Of a stretch of DNA of 64,000 nucleotides, positions 34,494 to 43,600 are shown one piece after another; within the stretch, counting starts at the first letter, position 1, and every line of letters begins with the position of its first letter. The notes under the pieces were generated by a model. The model was not told the origin of the DNA. It worked only from the letters and a program-made list of their open reading frames with translations, and did not search any database. The translations under genes and the position numbers were made by a program. Source of the DNA: Pseudonocardia parietis. GTDB lineage: Bacteria; Actinomycetota; Actinomycetes; Mycobacteriales; Pseudonocardiaceae. The DNA lies in the NCBI RefSeq assembly GCF_017876315.1, contig NZ_JAGINU010000001.1, positions 1,736,001 to 1,800,000 of the forward strand, written 5' to 3'.

Positions 34494-35410
34494 GCGTGGA
34501 CCGGGAGTGGCGCCCGCCGTTCCCGCTGGATCTGCACGGCGTGCTGTCCCCGCTGCGCCGTGGTCGCGGTGACCCGACCTGGCGCACCGTGAGCGACGGC
34601 GGGGTGATCTGGCGGGTGTCGACGACGCCCGACGGCCCGGCGACCGTCGCGATCCGCAGGCGTGCGGACGGGACGGTCCGGGCCACCGGCTGGGGGCCCG
34701 GCGCCGCGTGGGAGATCGACCGGCTGCCGTCGCTGCTGGGCGCCGACGACGACCCGTCGGCGTTCGAGGCGCACCACCCGGTCGTCGCCGATGCGCTGCG
34801 CCGCCGCCCGGGGTTGCGGCTCGGCTCGTCCGGGCGGGTGTGGGACGCGCTGCTGCCCGCGGTGCTGGAGCAGAAGGTCACCGGCACCGAGGCGCACCGG
34901 TCCTACCGCGAACTGGCGTGGCGCTTCGGCGACCCCGCACCCGGGCCGGCCGGCGTGGTCCCGGACGGCATGCGGGTGCCGCCGACCCCGGCGCAGGCCC
35001 GGGCGATCCCGGACTGGGAGTGGCACCGCGCCGGCGTCGACCACGCGCGGCGCTCGGCGATCCTGCACGCCGCCGTCGTCGCGCACCGCCTGGAGCCGGC
35101 GGCCGAGCTGGGCGGTGAGGCAGGGCGGGTGCTGCTACGCCGGGTCCGCGGGATCGGGGTCTGGACCGCGGCCGAGACCGCCCAGCGGGCGTGGGGCGAC
35201 CCGGACGCCGTCAGCTTCGGTGACCTCCACGTCCCGAAGACCGTCGGCTGGGCACTGCGAGGCCACGACCTCGACGACGCGGGCCTGCTCGAGGTGCTGG
35301 CGCCCTACGTCCCGCAGCGCCAGCGCGCGGTGCGCTACATCGAGGCCTCCGGGTTCCGGCGGCCCCGTTTCGGGCCCCGGTTCTCCCCGCGCGATCACCG
35401 CGCGATCTGA
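34490..35410 (+). CDS. DNA-3-methyladenine glycosylase II-like (HhH-GPD) protein
   Basis: 306 residues, GTG start overlapping the previous stop by 4 bases. Helix-hairpin-helix-GPD domain in the C-terminal half: 'WDALLPAVLEQKVTGTEAHR', 'LLRRVRGIGVWTAAETAQRA', then 'FGDLHVPKTVGWALRG', whose Asp is in the catalytic position. The N-terminal ~120 residues form an AlkA-like beta region. It would remove alkylated bases from DNA. It replaces Rv3263 of mycobacteria in the gene order and is translationally coupled to a sugar-nucleotide gene with which it has no obvious link. Confidence 0.82.
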   Translation: MSVDREWRPPFPLDLHGVLSPLRRGRGDPTWRTVSDGGVIWRVSTTPDGPATVAIRRRADGTVRATGWGPGAAWEIDRLPSLLGADDDPSAFEAHHPVVADALRRRPGLRLGSSGRVWDALLPAVLEQKVTGTEAHRSYRELAWRFGDPAPGPAGVVPDGMRVPPTPAQARAIPDWEWHRAGVDHARRSAILHAAVVAHRLEPAAELGGEAGRVLLRRVRGIGVWTAAETAQRAWGDPDAVSFGDLHVPKTVGWALRGHDLDDAGLLEVLAPYVPQRQRAVRYIEASGFRRPRFGPRFSPRDHRAI

Positions 35411-35417
35411 GAAGTCG

Positions 35418-35423
35418 TAGGGT
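35418..35423 (+). promoter_or_regulatory. -10 element (TAGGGT) of fbiA
   Basis: TAGGGT ends 8 bases before the GTG start of fbiA, so the F420 genes have their own promoter inside the cluster. Confidence 0.45.
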
Positions 35424-35431
35424 CTCCTCCC

Positions 35432-36442
35432 GTGAAGGTCACCGTACTGGTCGGAGGGGTCGGCGGGGCCCGGTTCCTGCAAGGTGTGAAGGCCGCGCTC
35501 GGCCTGCCCCCGGTGGGGCCGGCCCCGGAGGACCATCCGCACTCGGTCGACGCCGTGGTCAACATCGGCGACGACATCTGGCTGCACGGCCTGCGGGTCT
35601 GCCCGGACCTGGACACCTGCATGTACACCCTCGGCGGTGGCATCGACGTCGAGAAGGGCTGGGGCCGTGCCGGGGAGACCTGGTCGGTGAAGGCCGAGCT
35701 CGAGGCCTACGGGGCCGATCCGACCTGGTTCGGGCTCGGCGACCGGGACGTCGCGACCCACCTCGTCCGCACCCGGATGCTGCGCGCCGGATACCCGCTC
35801 TCCCAGGTCACCGAGGCGCTCTGCCACCGGTGGCAGCCCGGGGTGCGGCTGTTGCCCGCCTCCGACGACCGGGTCGAGACCCATGTCGTGATCGACAACC
35901 CGGACTCCGCGGCCGACGAGGACGTCGCGCCGCAGGTCGCGATCCACTTCCAGGAGTGGTGGATCAAGCACCGGGCCGCGCCGAAGGCACACCGGTTCGC
36001 CTCGATCGGCGCCGACCAGGCCGGGATCCTGCCGGATGCGCGGGCCTCGATCGCCGGCGCGGACGTCGTGCTCGTCGGGCCGTCGAACCCGGTGGTCAGC
36101 ATCGGGACCGTCGTCTCGATCCCCGGTGTCGCGCAGGCGCTGGCCGCCACGCCCGCCCCGGTCGTCGGGCTGTCCCCGATCGTCGGTGGGCGTCCGGTCC
36201 GCGGGATGGCCGACGCCTGCCTGACCGCGCTCGGTGTCGAGACCTCCGCCGAGGGGGTCGGACGGCACTACGGCGGCCGCGGCGAGGGCGGGCTGCTCGA
36301 CGGCTGGCTGGTGCACACCGGCGACACCGCGACCGTGCCCGGCGCGACCGTGCGTGAGGTGCCGCTGCTGATGACCGACCACGATGCGACGGCCGCGATG
36401 GCGCGGGCCGCGTTCGAGCTCGCCGGCCTGTCCGTTGACTGA
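35432..36442 (+). CDS. fbiA: 2-phospho-L-lactate transferase
   Basis: 336 residues. CofD/FbiA fold: '[20 protein letters not shown]', '[20 protein letters not shown]', '[17 protein letters not shown]', '[20 protein letters not shown]', '[20 protein letters not shown]'. It joins enolpyruvyl- or lactyl-diphosphoguanosine to the deazaflavin Fo in coenzyme F420 synthesis. Its stop overlaps the fbiB TTG by 8 bases, tying the two steps together. Location in the window next to whiB follows mycobacterial gene order. Confidence 0.95.
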   Translation: MKVTVLVGGVGGARFLQGVKAALGLPPVGPAPEDHPHSVDAVVNIGDDIWLHGLRVCPDLDTCMYTLGGGIDVEKGWGRAGETWSVKAELEAYGADPTWFGLGDRDVATHLVRTRMLRAGYPLSQVTEALCHRWQPGVRLLPASDDRVETHVVIDNPDSAADEDVAPQVAIHFQEWWIKHRAAPKAHRFASIGADQAGILPDARASIAGADVVLVGPSNPVVSIGTVVSIPGVAQALAATPAPVVGLSPIVGGRPVRGMADACLTALGVETSAEGVGRHYGGRGEGGLLDGWLVHTGDTATVPGATVREVPLLMTDHDATAAMARAAFELAGLSVD

Positions 36443-37805
36443 GCCCATCGCCGAGCCCTTCGCCGACCACGCCTCGGCGACCCTGCAGATCCACCCGGTC
36501 CCGGGCCTGCCGGAGTTCCGGCCCGGCGACGACCTGACCGCCGCGCTGGCGGACGCGCTGCCCTGGCTGGCCGACGGCGACGTCGTCGTCGTGACGTCCA
36601 AGGTGTTCTCCAAGGTCGAGGGCCGCCTCGTGCCCGCGCCGACCGACGACGAGGAGCGCGATGCGCTGCGCCGCCGGCTGGTCGACGCCGAGACCGAGCG
36701 GATCCTGGCCCGGCGCGGGAGGACGCTGATCGTCGCCGGGAAGCTGGGGATCGTGCAGGCCGCGGCCGGGATCGACGGCTCCAACGTGCGCCGCGACGAG
36801 CTCGCCCTGCTGCCGGCCGACCCGGACGCCAGCGCCGCGGGCCTGCGTGCCGGGCTGCGCGAGCGCCTCGGCGTCGACGTGGGCGTCGTCGTGACCGACA
36901 CGCTCGGCCGGACCTGGCGGATCGGTCAGACCGACGTCGCGATCGGTTCGGCCGGGGTGCCGGTGCTGCACCGCTACGGCGGCGCCGTCGACGCTCAGGG
37001 CAACGACCTGCTCGTCACCGAGATCGCCCTGGCCGACGAGATCGCGGCGGCGGCGGACCTGGTGAAGGGCAAGCTCGGCGCGCTGCCGGCGGCCGTCGTG
37101 CGCGGCATGCGGCTCGACGACGACGGCAGCACCGCCCGCGACCTCGTCCGGCCGGTCGAGGAGGACCTGTTCTGGCTCGGGACCGAGGAGGCGATCGCCC
37201 GCGGCCGCCGCGAGGCCGTCCTGCTGCGGCGCAGCACCCGGGACTTCGCGCCGGACACGGTCGATCCGGAGGCGCTGCGCCGCGCCGTCGGGACCGCGCT
37301 GACCGCTCCCGCACCGCACCACAGCACCCCGTTCCGGTTCGTGTGGCTGCGCGACCCGCAGTGCCGGACGGCCGTGCTGGACGCGCTGCGCGACCGCTGG
37401 CGGACCGATCTCGCCGCCGACGACCGCCCGGCCGACGAGATCGAGCGGCGCCTGGCCCGCGGGGGCCTGCTGCGGCGGGCCCCGGAGCTGGTGCTGGCGT
37501 TCCGGTCCCGCGAGGGCATGCACTCCTACTCCGCCGACGGCTCGGACGCGCGGGACGCGGCCGAGCGGGACATGTTCACCGTCGCCGGCGGGGCCGCGGT
37601 GCAGGCGCTGCTGGTGGCACTGGCCGCGGAGGGACTGGCGTCCTGCTGGGTCGGGTCGACGATCTTCGCGCCCGACGTGGCGCGCGACGTGCTGGATCTG
37701 CCGGGGGACTGGGAGGCGCTCGGCGCGGTCGCCGTGGGCGTCCCGCACGGGCCGATCGCGCCCCGCGCCCCGCGGGACCCGGGCGAGGGGCTGATCGAGC
37801 TGTGA
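36435..37805 (+). CDS. fbiB: bifunctional coenzyme F420:L-glutamate ligase / nitroreductase-like FMN enzyme
   Basis: 456 residues from TTG 36435. The N-terminal F420-gamma-glutamyl ligase (~1-245) has '[20 protein letters not shown]', '[20 protein letters not shown]' and '[20 protein letters not shown]'. The C-terminal nitroreductase-type domain (~255-456) has '[20 protein letters not shown]' and '[20 protein letters not shown]'. FbiB adds the glutamate tail and the second half reduces the precursor with FMNH2. The two-domain form is typical of actinobacteria. Coupled to fbiA by an 8-base overlap. Confidence 0.94.
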   Translation: MTEPIAEPFADHASATLQIHPVPGLPEFRPGDDLTAALADALPWLADGDVVVVTSKVFSKVEGRLVPAPTDDEERDALRRRLVDAETERILARRGRTLIVAGKLGIVQAAAGIDGSNVRRDELALLPADPDASAAGLRAGLRERLGVDVGVVVTDTLGRTWRIGQTDVAIGSAGVPVLHRYGGAVDAQGNDLLVTEIALADEIAAAADLVKGKLGALPAAVVRGMRLDDDGSTARDLVRPVEEDLFWLGTEEAIARGRREAVLLRRSTRDFAPDTVDPEALRRAVGTALTAPAPHHSTPFRFVWLRDPQCRTAVLDALRDRWRTDLAADDRPADEIERRLARGGLLRRAPELVLAFRSREGMHSYSADGSDARDAAERDMFTVAGGAAVQALLVALAAEGLASCWVGSTIFAPDVARDVLDLPGDWEALGAVAVGVPHGPIAPRAPRDPGEGLIEL

Positions 37806-37836
37806 GCGCGGCTGTGGCGGCGCGGGCGGGGCGCCG

Positions 37837-38391
37837 GTGGTAGCCCCGGCGACGGCCGCCCGGGAGCTGACGGCGTGGGAGCCGGTGGACGAGGGACAGC
37901 GGGCGCTGCAGCACGCCCTGCTGGCTTTCCTCGACGCCCGCCCGGACGACGCCTGTGACCGCTCGTGCGTCCCGGGGCACCTGACCGCGTCCGCCCTGGT
38001 GCTCGACGCGACCGGCGAGCACACGCTGCTCACCCTGCACCCGCGGGTCGGGCGCTGGATCCAGCTCGGCGGGCACTGCGAGGCCGGGGACGCCTCGCTG
38101 CGCGCCGCGGCGTTGCGGGAGGCGACGGAGGAGTCCGGCATGACCGGTCTGGAGATCGCCGAGCACCCGCTGCACGTCGACGTCCACCCGGTCACCTGCT
38201 CGCTCGGAGTCCCGACCCGGCACCTGGACGTCCGCTACCTGGTGTATGCCCCCGCGGGCGCGCGGATGCGGATCAGCGACGAGTCCCTCGACCTGCGCTG
38301 GTGGCCGGTGGACGGGCTGCCCGCCGACAGCGACACCGTCGCGACGATGGTCGCGGCCGCTACAGGTTCCGCCAGAAGAACAGCGCGTTGA
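37837..38391 (+). CDS. NUDIX hydrolase
   Basis: 184 residues from GTG 37837, 31 bases after fbiB. Nudix box 'GGHCEAGDASLRAAALREAT' continuing with EESG, which matches GX5EX7REUXEEXGU. The flanking fold ('ALVLDATGEHTLLTLHPRVG', 'RHLDVRYLVYAPAG', 'DLRWWPVDGLPADSD') is of the ADP-ribose/dNTP pyrophosphatase general type. Substrate unknown. It may share the fbiA-fbiB transcript. Its last 32 bases overlap the convergent M50 peptidase gene. Confidence 0.85.
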   Translation: MVAPATAARELTAWEPVDEGQRALQHALLAFLDARPDDACDRSCVPGHLTASALVLDATGEHTLLTLHPRVGRWIQLGGHCEAGDASLRAAALREATEESGMTGLEIAEHPLHVDVHPVTCSLGVPTRHLDVRYLVYAPAGARMRISDESLDLRWWPVDGLPADSDTVATMVAAATGSARRTAR

Positions 38392-39130
38392 ACCCCTGCC
38401 CGGCCAGCTGGGCGTCCCCGCCGACGAGCGAGTAGAGGATCTGCGTGCCGGCGAAGAACAGCGTGCTGATCCCGGGCACGAACAGCAGCACGGCCAGCAG
38501 CGCCAGCGGTGCCCACGGCCGGATCTTGTCGCCGAACCGCTGTGCGGGCATCGACAGGTACGGCTCGATCGCGCCCCACCCGTCGAGCCCGGGCACGGGG
38601 AGCATGTTGAGCACGAACGCGACGATCTGGAACAGCGCGAGCGCCGACAACCCGGCCGCCACCGGCGTCGGCATGGCCGGGAACAGCGCCACGGTGATGA
38701 TCAACACGACCCCGAGCGCGAGGTTGGCCGCCGGGCCGGCCACCGACACGCCCGTCCGCCAGGCCCGCGACCGCAGCGCCCACTGGTTGATCCAGACGGC
38801 CCCGCCGGGCAGCGGCAGGCCGCCGATCAGCAGGATGATCAGCGGCAGTACGAGGGAGAGACCGGGATCGGTGTAGCGGCGGATGTCGAGTGTCAGGTAA
38901 CCCTTCTGTGCCACGGAGGTGTCGCCTCCACGGTAGGCCGTGACGGCGTGTCCGAACTCGTGCAGGCACAGCGAGACGACCCAGCCGCCGAGCACGATCA
39001 CGAAGACCCCGAAGATCGCCAGCGCTTCGGATTGTGCAGGTACGGCGGCTGCGGCGAGTACGCCACCGGCGACCGCGATGCCGACCAGCAGGAGGAACCA
39101 CGGGCTGATCCGGCGAGTCAGGGAAGGCAC
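38360..39130 (-). CDS. site-2 protease (M50) family membrane metallopeptidase
   Basis: 256 residues if started at GTG 39130, chosen because GGGAGG lies 8 bases upstream; a longer TTG start at 39181 would add 17 residues. Six or so hydrophobic segments, the zinc motif 'LCLHEFGHAVTAYRGG' (HExxH) and the C-terminal 'LNMLPVPGLDGWGAIEPYL' (NxxPxxxLDG). The family cuts membrane-embedded substrates, for example anti-sigma factors. It is divergent from whiB with a 137-base gap. Confidence 0.88.
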   Translation of the reverse strand: MPSLTRRISPWFLLLVGIAVAGGVLAAAAVPAQSEALAIFGVFVIVLGGWVVSLCLHEFGHAVTAYRGGDTSVAQKGYLTLDIRRYTDPGLSLVLPLIILLIGGLPLPGGAVWINQWALRSRAWRTGVSVAGPAANLALGVVLIITVALFPAMPTPVAAGLSALALFQIVAFVLNMLPVPGLDGWGAIEPYLSMPAQRFGDKIRPWAPLALLAVLLFVPGISTLFFAGTQILYSLVGGDAQLAGQGFNALFFWRNL

Positions 39131-39267
39131 GTACCCATCCTCCCGAATGCCCCAAACGGACGCGCGTGGGGCTTCACTCAATCGGCAGAGCCGGCTTGCA
39201 CAGAGCGAACGTCAACGCTGTACTTACGTCGGTGTCATTCGCCGGTGCGTTGCGGGGAGGTGGGCGA

Positions 39268-39633
39268 GTGGACGACGTCGAGGGGTTCATGCGGATGCTG
39301 CGGCCGGCGGAGACAGAGCCGGCAGGGCAACCGGTCGTGGAGGATCACGACCGGGTTGCGCAGGTGCTGGACCTGAAGAACCTGCTGTTGGACGAGGCCG
39401 TACCCGGCGACGAGGTTCCGGAGTGGCAGGAGCGCGCCCTGTGCGCGCAGACCGACCCGGAGGCGTTCTTCCCGGAGAAGGGCGGTTCCACCCGGGAGGC
39501 GAAGCGGATCTGTGCCGGGTGCGAGGTCCGGGCCGAGTGCCTGGAGTACGCCCTGGCCCAGGACGAGCGCTTCGGCATCTGGGGTGGGCTGTCCGAGCGG
39601 GAGCGGCGCCGGCTGCGCCGCGCCGCGGTCTAG
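39268..39633 (+). CDS. whiB2: WhiB-family iron-sulfur regulator (WhiB2/WhmD-like)
   Basis: 121 residues from GTG 39268 with GGGAGG 10 bases upstream. All four cluster cysteines are present (Cys59, Cys82, Cys85, Cys91 in 'RALCAQTDPEAFFPEKGG' and 'RICAGCEVRAECLEYAL') and the beta-turn 'GIWGG' (103-107) is followed by a basic tail 'SERERRRLRRAAV'. WhiB2/WhmD controls septation and division with the housekeeping sigma factor. Its place between fbiA/B and the Rv3259-like gene matches mycobacterial whiB2. A strong hairpin follows. Confidence 0.93.
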   Translation: MDDVEGFMRMLRPAETEPAGQPVVEDHDRVAQVLDLKNLLLDEAVPGDEVPEWQERALCAQTDPEAFFPEKGGSTREAKRICAGCEVRAECLEYALAQDERFGIWGGLSERERRRLRRAAV

Positions 39634-39645
39634 GAGCGAGCACGA

Positions 39646-39679
39646 GACGCCCGGGACACCGTCAGGTGCCCCGGGCGTC
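39646..39679 (+). terminator. bidirectional terminator between whiB2 and the metallopeptidase-like gene
   Basis: GACGCCCGGG (39646-39655) pairs perfectly with CCCGGGCGTC (39670-39679), and the loop contains a further CACC-GTCA-GGTG stem, giving about 14 pairs with one mismatch. It lies 13 bases after the whiB2 stop and 22 before the end of the convergent gene. Confidence 0.75.
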
Positions 39680-39701
39680 GTCGTGTGCACGGAGCGGCTT
39701 C

Positions 39702-40175
39702 TCAGCCGCCGTCGACGGCGTCCGGCTCGATGTTGAGGTACTCGGCGACCTGCTCGACGAGCACCTCGTGCACGAGGTCGGCCAGGTCCTCGCCGTTGCG
39801 GGCCCGGGCCTCGAGCGGGCGCCGGTACAGCACGATCCGGGCCCGGGTCGGCAGCCCGGCCGAGTCGACCCCGGCCGGGACCAGGTGCGCCAGCGGGACG
39901 CCGACGTCGGCCAGCACCCCGGTACCCCACACGACCTCGTCCGGCGAGGTGCGGTCGACGGCAGGAACGTCGTCGACGGCGAGGTCGACGTCGGCCAGCT
40001 CCGGGCCCCAGCGGGCCTCGATCGGTTCCAGCGCCTCCAGCACCTTCGAGTCGAACCGTTCGGCCCGGGTACGGAAGGCGGGGGTGGACACCGGATACAT
40101 CAACCCACGCAGTCCCCGGCCACGGCGGTCCCGGCGGCGGGGCGTGCGGCGCAACAGACGGTTCGCGGCGGACAC
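39702..40175 (-). CDS. zincin-like metallopeptidase family protein (Rv3259-like)
   Basis: 157 residues from GTG 40175. Has a basic N-terminus ('LLRRTPRRRDRRGRGLRGLM') and ends with 'LADLVHEVLVEQVAEYLNIE', where the HEVLVEQV stretch is a degenerate HExxH (the second His is replaced), as in the PF06262 family of possibly inactive zincins. The gene is divergent from the DUF3499 gene, as in Rv3259/Rv3258c. Function unknown. Confidence 0.82.
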   Translation of the reverse strand: MSAANRLLRRTPRRRDRRGRGLRGLMYPVSTPAFRTRAERFDSKVLEALEPIEARWGPELADVDLAVDDVPAVDRTSPDEVVWGTGVLADVGVPLAHLVPAGVDSAGLPTRARIVLYRRPLEARARNGEDLADLVHEVLVEQVAEYLNIEPDAVDGG

Positions 40176-40275
40176 GCCCGCAGTCTAGGCCCGGCGCACC
40201 GTGGAGCCGAGTGACGGCCGGGCGCACAACCGGGCCGGGTGCGAGTCGCAGTGCGACGCAGCCGTGTCCACGGGC

Positions 40276-40281
40276 TATCGT
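40276..40281 (+). promoter_or_regulatory. -10 element (TATCGT) of the DUF3499 gene
   Basis: TATCGT ends 7 bases before the GTG at 40289 and selects that start among several in-frame GTG/TTG codons. Confidence 0.5.
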
Positions 40282-40288
40282 CCCGTGT

Positions 40289-40651
40289 GTGTTGAGTGTG
40301 CGGAGATGTTCACGGACGGGCTGCACCGAGCTCGCCGTCGCCACGCTCACCTATGTCTACGCCGACTCCACCGCGGTCGTCGGTCCGCTGGCCACGCAGG
40401 CCGAACCGCACTCCTACGACCTGTGCCCGGCGCACGCGCACAACCTCACCGCCCCCCGCGGCTGGGAGGTCGTCCGGTTCGAGGGCGAGTTCGCGCAGCC
40501 CCAGCACACCGGGGAGGACCTCACCGCGCTCGCGGACGCCGTCCGCGAGGCGGGCCGGGTGGACCGGCCGGTCGAGGTGGTGGCCCGGCCCGGCGGCACC
40601 GGACGGCGGGGGCACCTGCGGGTGCTGCCCGCCCCGGGCGAGGACGACTGA
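40289..40651 (+). CDS. DUF3499 family protein (Rv3258c-like)
   Basis: 120 residues from GTG 40289. Begins 'LSVRRCSRTGCTELAVATLT' and has 'YVYADSTAVVGPLATQAEPH' and 'SYDLCPAHAHNLTAPRGWEV'; the paired cysteines and histidines (RRCSRTGC, CPAH) look like a small zinc-binding site. It is conserved in actinobacteria next to phosphomannomutase, role unknown. The next gene, manB, has its own promoter 45 bases on. Confidence 0.85.
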   Translation: MLSVRRCSRTGCTELAVATLTYVYADSTAVVGPLATQAEPHSYDLCPAHAHNLTAPRGWEVVRFEGEFAQPQHTGEDLTALADAVREAGRVDRPVEVVARPGGTGRRGHLRVLPAPGEDD

Positions 40652-40682
40652 GGACCAGCGCGGACGGGTGACACGGCTGCGC

Positions 40683-40688
40683 TAGGGT
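40683..40688 (+). promoter_or_regulatory. -10 element (TAGGGT) of the phosphomannomutase gene
   Basis: TAGGGT ends 8 bases before the GTG start at 40697, again the leaderless spacing. Confidence 0.45.
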
Positions 40689-40696
40689 CAGCCGTC

Positions 40697-42121
40697 GTGC
40701 CCGACCTCTCGGCGATCGTGAAGGCTTATGACATCCGCGGTGTCGTCGGCGACCAGCTGGACGAATCCACGGCCCGCGCCCTCGGTGCGGCGACCGCGCA
40801 GCTGGTCGCGGGCGACCGGCCGGCCCCGGCGGCGGTGGTCGTCGGTCGAGATATGCGCGACAGCTCTCCCGCGCTCGCGGCGGCGTTCGCCGACGGCGTC
40901 ACCCGTCAGGGTCTCGACGTCGTCGACATCGGCCTGGCCAGTACCGACATGCTCTACTTCGCCGCCGGTTCGCTGAACCTGCCGGGCGCGATGTTCACGG
41001 CCAGCCACAACCCGGCCCGCTACAACGGCATCAAGCTGTGCCGGGCCGGTGCGGTGCCGATCGGGCAGGACACCGGGCTCACCACGATCCGGGACGAGGC
41101 GGGCCGGTTCCTCGACGAGGGCGTTCCGGTCACCGGTCCGGCCGGGTCCGTCCGCACCGAGGACATGCTCGAGGGCTACGCGCGCTACCTGCGGGGGCTC
41201 GTCGACCTGTCGTCGCTGGACGCCGGCCCCGAGCTGACCGTCGTCGTCGACGCCGGCAACGGCATGGGCGGGCACACCGTCCCGACCGTGTTCGACGGCC
41301 TGAACGTGCGTGTCGTGCCGCTCTACTTCGAGCTCGACGGCGACTTCCCGAACCACGAGGCGAACCCGCTCGACCCGGCGAACCTGGTCGACCTGCAGAA
41401 GGCGGTCGTCGCCGAGGGCGCCGACCTGGGCCTGGCCTTCGACGGCGACGCCGACCGCTGCTTCGCCGTCGACGAGCGCGGCGAGGCGGTCAGCCCCAGC
41501 GCCATCACCGGCCTGGTCGCCGCCCGTGAGCTGAACCGCGCCGCGACCGACGGCGAGCGCGACGTCGCCGTCATCCACAACCTGATCACCTCGCGGGCGG
41601 TTCCCGAGCTGGTCGCCGAGCACGGCGGCCGCCCGGTGCGCACCCGGGTGGGGCACTCGTTCATCAAGCAGATGATGGCCGAGACCGGCGCGGTGTTCGG
41701 CGGCGAGCACTCGGCGCACTACTACTTCCGGGACTTCTGGAAGGCCGACTCCGGCATGCTGGCCGCGCTGCACCTGCTCGCCGCACTCGGCGAGCACCGG
41801 GCTGCGGCCGCCGCCTCCGGGCAGGAGGCCCTGCTGTCCGGGCTGATGAGCGGCTACGACCGGTACGCGGCCTCCGGCGAGATCAACTCCACGGTCGCCG
41901 ACCAGGCCGCGAAGGTCGCCGAGATCGAGTCGGTCTACGGCCCCCGCGACGGCGTGGAGCTCGACCGGCTCGACGGCCTCACCGTCTCCCTGCCGGACGG
42001 CTCGTGGTTCAACCTGCGGGCGTCCAACACCGAGCCGCTGCTGCGGCTCAACGTCGAGGCCGGCGACGACGCGGCCGTCCGATCCCTGGTCGACGAGGTA
42101 CTCGCGGTCGTCCGCGCCTGA
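40697..42121 (+). CDS. manB: phosphomannomutase / phosphoglucomutase
   Basis: 474 residues. Alpha-D-phosphohexomutase: 'SAIVKAYDIRGVVGDQLDES', active-site phosphoserine loop 'FTASHNPARYNGIKLCR', metal loop 'LAFDGDADRCFAVDERGE', sugar loop 'GGEHSAHYYFRDF' and phosphate loop 'RASNTEPLLRLNVEA'. It interconverts mannose-6-P and mannose-1-P for GDP-mannose, together with ManA and the guanylyltransferase in this window. Probably transcribed with the Trm112, SIS and manA genes that follow. Confidence 0.95.
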   Translation: MPDLSAIVKAYDIRGVVGDQLDESTARALGAATAQLVAGDRPAPAAVVVGRDMRDSSPALAAAFADGVTRQGLDVVDIGLASTDMLYFAAGSLNLPGAMFTASHNPARYNGIKLCRAGAVPIGQDTGLTTIRDEAGRFLDEGVPVTGPAGSVRTEDMLEGYARYLRGLVDLSSLDAGPELTVVVDAGNGMGGHTVPTVFDGLNVRVVPLYFELDGDFPNHEANPLDPANLVDLQKAVVAEGADLGLAFDGDADRCFAVDERGEAVSPSAITGLVAARELNRAATDGERDVAVIHNLITSRAVPELVAEHGGRPVRTRVGHSFIKQMMAETGAVFGGEHSAHYYFRDFWKADSGMLAALHLLAALGEHRAAAAASGQEALLSGLMSGYDRYAASGEINSTVADQAAKVAEIESVYGPRDGVELDRLDGLTVSLPDGSWFNLRASNTEPLLRLNVEAGDDAAVRSLVDEVLAVVRA

Positions 42122-42265
42122 CGCCGCACGCACCCCCGGTCACCGCGCAGGCCCGGCCCGTACCCGGTCGGATGCCGCGCGGTGACGGGGCGTGGTGGCA
42201 GCATCGAGTTCCTGGGACCACACTCCCGGCACCACCCGCCCCGGACCATGACGACGAGGAGAACC

Positions 42266-42478
42266 GTGGCCGTACAGCTCGACCCCCAGCTGATGGAGAT
42301 CCTGGCCTGCCCGTGCGACGCGCACGCCCCGCTCCGTCCGGGGACCGCGGGTGAGCCGGGTGCCGACGCGCTCACCTGCGAGTCCTGCGGGCGGTCCTTC
42401 CCGGTGACCGACGGGATCCCGGTGCTGCTGCTGGACGAGGCGCTCCCGGGTACCGGGCCGGCGAGGGACGACGGGTGA
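42266..42478 (+). CDS. Trm112-family zinc-ribbon protein
   Basis: 70 residues from GTG 42266, with GAGGAG 5 bases before. Trm112/YcaR-type ribbon: 'LMEILACPCDAHAPLRPG' with 'LTCESCGRSFPVTDGIPVLL' (CxC and CxxC). Small proteins of this kind are activating partners or chaperones for methyltransferases or sugar enzymes. Its stop overlaps the next start (GTGA). Role uncertain. Confidence 0.85.
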   Translation: MAVQLDPQLMEILACPCDAHAPLRPGTAGEPGADALTCESCGRSFPVTDGIPVLLLDEALPGTGPARDDG

Positions 42479-43572
42479 ACGGCGTGCTCGACGACACCCT
42501 GCTGGCCGATCCGGACACGCTGGCCGCCCGGGACACCACCGGTGTCCTGCGTGCCGCCGCGACCGCCGGTGCACAGGTCCGTTCCACGGTGCACGCCTGC
42601 GCCGACGCGGGGCTGGACCGGCTGCGGGGGCACCGGCCACGGGCGCTGGTGTTCCTGCGCAGGCCCGGCATGTCCGGTGCGGTCGCCGACCTGGTGACGG
42701 CGCTGCTGGGGGACCGCTGCCCGGTCCCGGTGGTGCACGCCGACCTGGTGCCGGGCTGGATCGGGCCGCTGGACGTCGTCGTCGTCCACACCGCCGACGC
42801 GGTGGATCCCGAGCTGGCGGAGTCGGTCGCGGTCGCGGTGCGCCGCGGTGCCGAGGTCGTGCTGTCCGCCCCGGACGCCGGCCCGGTCGCCCAGGCCGGA
42901 GCGGGCCGGGCGCGGCTGGTCGAGCCGCGGATCCCGCTGCCCGAGGGGCTCGGTTTCGCACAGGCGCTCACCGCCGCTCTCGTCACCGTCTCCGAGCTGG
43001 AGCTGCTCGCGACGGCCCCGGATCTCGAGGCCCTCGCCGACACCCTCGACGCCGAGGCCGAACGCAACCACCCCGGCCACGAGCCGTTCGTGAACCCGGC
43101 CAAGTCCCTGGCCCTGCGCCTCGCCGACCGGACCCCGCTGCTGTGGGGTGTCGACGCCGCGGCCGCGGCCGTCGCCCGGCACGGCGCGTCCGCGCTGGCG
43201 ACGCACGCGGGGGTCGTCGCGCACGCCGACGGGCTCGGCCAGGCCGGCACGCTCGCCGGGCTGCGGGTGGCCGTCGACGTGGGCGACCGCGGCGACGACA
43301 TCTTCCGCGACCCGTTCGACGACCCGGCCCCCGCCGACGCCGCACCGCCGCCCCGGCTGGTCCTGCTGGGCACCGGCGAGGAGGACCCGCAGTTCGTCAG
43401 CCGGCGGGTCCTCGGCCGTGAGTGGCCGACCGCGGACCTCGCGCACCCCGTCGAGGAGGTACCGCGCGGTTCCCGCGACGCCGTGCTGCTGCGAGCCGGC
43501 GTGCTCGCGTTGCGTGCCGACCTCGCCGCCGTGTACCTGGGCCTGGCCACCCGCGCCTCGCTCACCGCCTGA
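42475..43572 (+). CDS. SIS-domain protein (phosphosugar isomerase-like, Rv3256c type)
   Basis: 365 residues overlapping the Trm112 gene by 4 bases. Two SIS-like Rossmann halves: 'RALVFLRRPGMSGAVADLVT', 'GWIGPLDVVVVHTADAVDPE', 'LGFAQALTAALVTVSELELL', 'NPAKSLALRLADRTPLLWGV', 'ALVLLGTGEE'-type end. It aligns in position with Rv3256c. The conserved Glu/His of PGI-type isomerases is not obvious, so the enzyme activity is uncertain; a mannose-phosphate isomerase-like or regulatory role is likely from context with manB and manA. Confidence 0.8.
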   Translation: MNGVLDDTLLADPDTLAARDTTGVLRAAATAGAQVRSTVHACADAGLDRLRGHRPRALVFLRRPGMSGAVADLVTALLGDRCPVPVVHADLVPGWIGPLDVVVVHTADAVDPELAESVAVAVRRGAEVVLSAPDAGPVAQAGAGRARLVEPRIPLPEGLGFAQALTAALVTVSELELLATAPDLEALADTLDAEAERNHPGHEPFVNPAKSLALRLADRTPLLWGVDAAAAAVARHGASALATHAGVVAHADGLGQAGTLAGLRVAVDVGDRGDDIFRDPFDDPAPADAAPPPRLVLLGTGEEDPQFVSRRVLGREWPTADLAHPVEEVPRGSRDAVLLRAGVLALRADLAAVYLGLATRASLTA

Positions 43573-43600
43573 TATCCGCGCACCTGACACCGGGAGACCC

